DNA from: Acanthornis magna
Lineage: Eukaryota; Chordata; Aves; Passeriformes; Acanthizidae
Direction of reading: 5' to 3'
Assembly: GCA_036785705.1 (NCBI GenBank)
Contig: JAWUZG010000036.1
Location: forward strand, 14,317,501-14,381,500
DNA: 64,000 bases
The notes beneath the pieces are model-generated. The model was not told the DNA's origin and made no database searches. It saw nothing but the letters and a program-made list of their open reading frames with translations. A program made the position numbers and the translations under genes. Position 1 is the stretch's first letter, and every line of letters begins with the position of its first letter. This document shows positions 62,536-64,000 of the stretch, in pieces.

Positions 62536-63123
62536 TGTGCCAGCTTTGGCAGAGGTAGAGTTAATTTTCTTCACAGTGACTGGAATGAGGATGTGTATGG
62601 CATTTGTACTAAATACAGGGTTAATAATGTTGAGGTTTTTTTTTTTTTTTTTTATTGCTGAACAGGACTTACACAGAGCCAAGGCCTCTTCTGTTTTTGG
62701 TACTGCCCCACTGGGGAGGGGACTGGGGGTACATGGAAGGTTGGGAGGAGACATAGCCAGGACAGGTGACCCCAGCTGACCAAAGGGATATTCCAGACCA
62801 TGTGACATCATGCTCAGTGTATAAAGCGGGGAAGAAGGAGGAAGGCAGGGACATTTGGAGTGATGGTGTTTGTCTTCCCAAGTCACTGTTACATGTGATA
62901 GGGCCCTGCTCTCCTGGAGATGCTGAACACTGCCTGCCCATGGGAAGCTGTGAATTCATTCCTTGTTTTGCTTCACTTGTGTGGGGGGGCTTTTGCTTTC
63001 TTTATTAAACTGTCTGTACCTCAACCCATGAGTTCTCCAGCTTTTACCCTTCCGATTCTCTCCCTGATCCTGCTAGTGAGGTAATGAGCAAGCAGCTACA
63101 TGGGGCTTAGTTAAACCACAAGA
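62536..63123 (+). mobile_element. Solo LTR, ERVL type, 588 bp
   Basis: It starts TGTGCCAGCTTTGGCAGAGG and TAGAGTTAATTTTCTTCACA and ends CTTAGTTAAACCACAAGA, where the usual terminal CA appears to have mutated to GA. Promoter and RNA-end signals are visible: TATA box TGTATAAAG at 62818-62826, ATTAAA at 63003-63008, then CTCAACCCATGAGTTCTCC in U5. An 18-base T tract at 62636-62653 has expanded within U3. A 5-bp duplication (AGTAT) flanks it, and no internal retroviral sequence follows, so it is a solo LTR. It belongs to the same group as the copy at 53581 but keeps its TATA box. Frames on both strands inside it (62503-63008) are artefacts. Confidence 0.9.
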
Positions 63124-63128
63124 AGTAT
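63124..63128 (+). repeat. Right target-site duplication, AGTAT
   Basis: Exact copy of 62531-62535 after the LTR. Accepting it requires the LTR to end in GA rather than CA, consistent with one substitution. Confidence 0.7.
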
Positions 63129-64000
63129 GATAGACTCCAATGGATAAATTTTCTTTAAAGGCTTCAATGACTAAATATTTTCATTTTCCCTATCCAAAGG
63201 GGTTTAGATTTGAAGACTGCTAAATAGAATAAAGCAGATTAAGAGGAAAACCAGAGTACCTCAACTTCTTCTAGCACTTTGAGTGTTAACAACATGCATT
63301 TGTAGGGGCAGCTAAGCCAATGGAGAGTAATATAAGTGAAAATATCATTACATTAAGACTTTAATTCCAGTTACATATTGTCTCTAAAGTTACAAATCAG
63401 TAAAGGGTTTCAGCGACAATTAAATACGCCACATACTTTGAAATGAGAGATGGTAACACTTAGCCGTAAGATTAAGAGCTTTCGATCAGAGCTTTTTCAA
63501 ACAGCTTTGCAAAAAATAAGCAAATATAGTTGTAAGGCTGAGCCATCATGTTCCAAGTCAGCTAAAAGGAAATGTGCATGGACAAACCCTAACTTCACAG
63601 AGTCTAAAAGGAAGTGCTGACCCAAGTTTAACTATAGTGATGTGAATAATACTTCACTAATGTAGCATTACCATATGTATTATAATTCCACAGCCATAGA
63701 TTCTCTTGAAGAAAACAGCTGCAGTGCTGAAGTTTTAATCTTCTCAAAATTACAAGGTAGAAAAATTACTCAGGCCTCAGAATCCGAGTATCACAAAAGG
63801 AATGGTTATGAAGACTGTCATTATGGCAACTATTTGCTCTTTCTTTTTGCTAAAAAGATTTTTAATCCTGAAATTTGGTTTTGATATCTTCTTGTAATAG
63901 GCCATTGGTATATGCTTTTAAGTGTCCTTCTATTCTTTTCAAAACAACAGCAAATTTTCTAAGGTCTGTGATAAAGAGAGAGGGGTTAAGGGAAATACTG
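63129..64000. other. AT-rich unique sequence, no gene seen
   Basis: Nothing recognised up to the end of the window; one 69-codon frame at 63675-63884 has no motif. Confidence 0.5.

Noticed and set aside
62503..63008. Overlapping ORFs on both strands at 62.5-63.0 kb
   Set aside because: They are inside the ERVL-type solo LTR and share no protein motif.
53581..63123. The two ERVL-type LTRs as the 5' and 3' LTRs of one provirus, about 9.5 kb long
   Set aside because: They are too diverged from each other, the second has its own 5-bp duplication on both sides, and the sequence between them is CR1 and unique DNA with no retroviral genes.
1..64000. CRISPR arrays, bacterial operons, phage or plasmid features
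   Set aside because: No regularly spaced repeats, no dense coding and no ribosome-binding-site pattern; the repeat content is that of a bird nuclear genome.

Overview
The window looks like songbird (passerine) nuclear DNA from a gene-poor, AT-rich region, either intergenic or deep intronic. The evidence is the set of interspersed repeats. There are five CR1 LINE fragments, a tRNA-Ile-derived SINE with a CR1-like tail (the TguSINE1 type known from passerines), two ERVL-type LTRs of the kind common in zebra finch and relatives, two solo LTRs with 6-bp target-site duplications, and one older LTR with retroviral-looking sequence beside it. I found no protein-coding host gene, rRNA, functional tRNA, CRISPR array or bacterial-type operon that I can support. 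Most open frames here are chance frames of an AT-rich sequence or lie inside repeats.

Layout. 0-2.1 kb: two minus-strand CR1 fragments (350-650 and 1350-2080). 3.6-4.5 kb: a purine-rich strand. 7.9-8.07 kb: the SINE. 9.3 kb: a small tandem array. 16.87 kb: a perfect 11-bp hairpin. 22.86-23.69 kb: a minus-sense LTR (about 22862-23489) with a purine tract and a degraded coding-like stretch upstream. 25.76-25.87 kb: the 3' end of a plus-strand CR1. 26.338-26.984 kb: a GC-rich solo LTR with TSD ATGTAT. 29.56-29.72 kb: a 79-bp tandem duplication. 38.8-39.24 kb: a minus-strand CR1. 41.097-41.384 kb: a compact 288-bp solo LTR with TSD AGGGGT. 45.08-45.18 kb: a long A tract running into an AAAAAG repeat. 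48.93-49.0 kb: a short tandem duplication. 53.58-54.07 kb: an ERVL-type LTR with a decayed 3' end. 54.82-56.04 kb: a CR1 reverse-transcriptase fragment that has lost its catalytic box. 62.536-63.123 kb: an ERVL-type solo LTR with TSD AGTAT.

The rest is AT-rich unique sequence. A few places combine an open frame with good splice-site consensus (7.04-7.2, 28.41-28.58, 33.5-34.08 and 39.54-39.6 kb). Two ORFs of 147 codons (14.9-15.3 kb plus strand, 35.5-35.9 kb minus strand) are longer than most here. They are listed as weak candidates only. I found no convincing novel biological system. The best leads are the 33.5-34.1 kb split frame, the cysteine-rich ORF at 35.5-35.9 kb and the retroviral remnant at 23.4-23.7 kb.
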